From Phycisphaerae bacterium (GTDB taxonomy: Bacteria > Planctomycetota > Phycisphaerae > Sedimentisphaerales > Anaerohalosphaeraceae), in assembly GCA_014859965.1 (NCBI GenBank), contig JACZKQ010000162.1:1-63055 (forward strand): a DNA stretch of 63,055 nucleotides. Reading direction: 5' to 3'. The position numbers and the translations under genes are program-made. Shown one piece after another: positions 62,914 to 63,055 of the stretch. Under the pieces are notes generated by a model. That model was given only the letters and a program-made list of their open reading frames with translations. It had not been told where the DNA came from and ran no database searches. Each line of letters begins with the position of its first letter. Position 1 is the stretch's first letter.

Positions 62914-63055
62914 AAGTCTTCGCAAAAAGCCCTTGCAAACACGTCCGATATCCAAACCACGGCCAAAAGCGGCCTCAACGTCCTATTTCGACGGATATCG
63001 GCCATCATTCGATCAAAAAAGCCGTAACTGCACCGCCCCGCCCCCATAATTATAC

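Noticed and set aside
1..63055. CRISPR array, tRNA, rRNA or transposase gene
   Set aside because: No regularly spaced repeats, no tRNA T-loop with matching acceptor stem and no DDE-type transposase reading frame were found by eye.

Overview
The window looks like a Planctomycetota chromosome fragment, most likely class Phycisphaerae. The signs are secreted proteins ending in PEP-CTERM tails, dockerin-type EF-hand pairs on non-cellulosomal proteins, pseudopilins with an H-X9-DG tail motif, a sulfatase beside an FAD-dependent oxidoreductase, and DUF1080 and DUF5107 proteins, all in GC-rich DNA. This assignment is an inference from gene content. I see no rRNA, tRNA, CRISPR array or transposase gene.

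Layout. 1-5.7 kb: a tandem array of secreted paralogues, two dockerin-type genes and six PEP-CTERM genes, one of them frameshifted. 5.7-14.5 kb: a lipoprotein, a pseudopilin, purD, a large AsmA-like protein, an SH3-domain protein and a double PRC-barrel protein. 14.7-18.8 kb: one giant beta-helix/dockerin protein. 19-25.4 kb: a minus-strand run of sensor kinase, twelve-haem membrane cytochrome and rhomboid protease, next to a siroheme decarboxylase-like gene divergent from a CobA-HemD fusion; together these point to siroheme-derived haem. 25.4-34.2 kb: a beta-helix polysaccharide-active protein, a GH57-like hydrolase, a SulP transporter, dapB, a glycine-zipper lipoprotein and a sugar isomerase/epimerase.

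34.4-37.4 kb: a compact operon behind a palindromic operator. It holds a small His/Cys-rich secreted protein, a homologue of the Zur-repressed PEP-CTERM family typified by Anabaena all3515, a pseudopilin and a His-rich dockerin protein. I read it as a zinc-starvation surface system.

37.4-50.5 kb: a Gfo/Idh/MocA oxidoreductase with a DUF5107-TPR protein, a transglutaminase-like discoidin protein, an M19 dipeptidase, a Nudix hydrolase, an N-formylglutamate amidohydrolase-like enzyme, a DUF1080 protein and an ABC-2 exporter. 50.5-52.9 kb: queuosine precursor genes queF, queC and queE. 52.9-59.5 kb: FAD oxidoreductase, sulfatase and GH2 beta-galactosidase, for extracellular glycan breakdown. 59.5-63 kb: a Trk/Ktr potassium system with a HAD phosphatase.

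The most unusual non-coding signal is a 203-bp palindromic element in three intergenic copies (about 13.6, 42.0 and 47.7 kb). One copy has 19-bp perfect terminal inverted repeats and an exact 8-bp target duplication. The copies also show compensatory base changes in two stems, which suggests a small mobile element that folds into a conserved hairpin.
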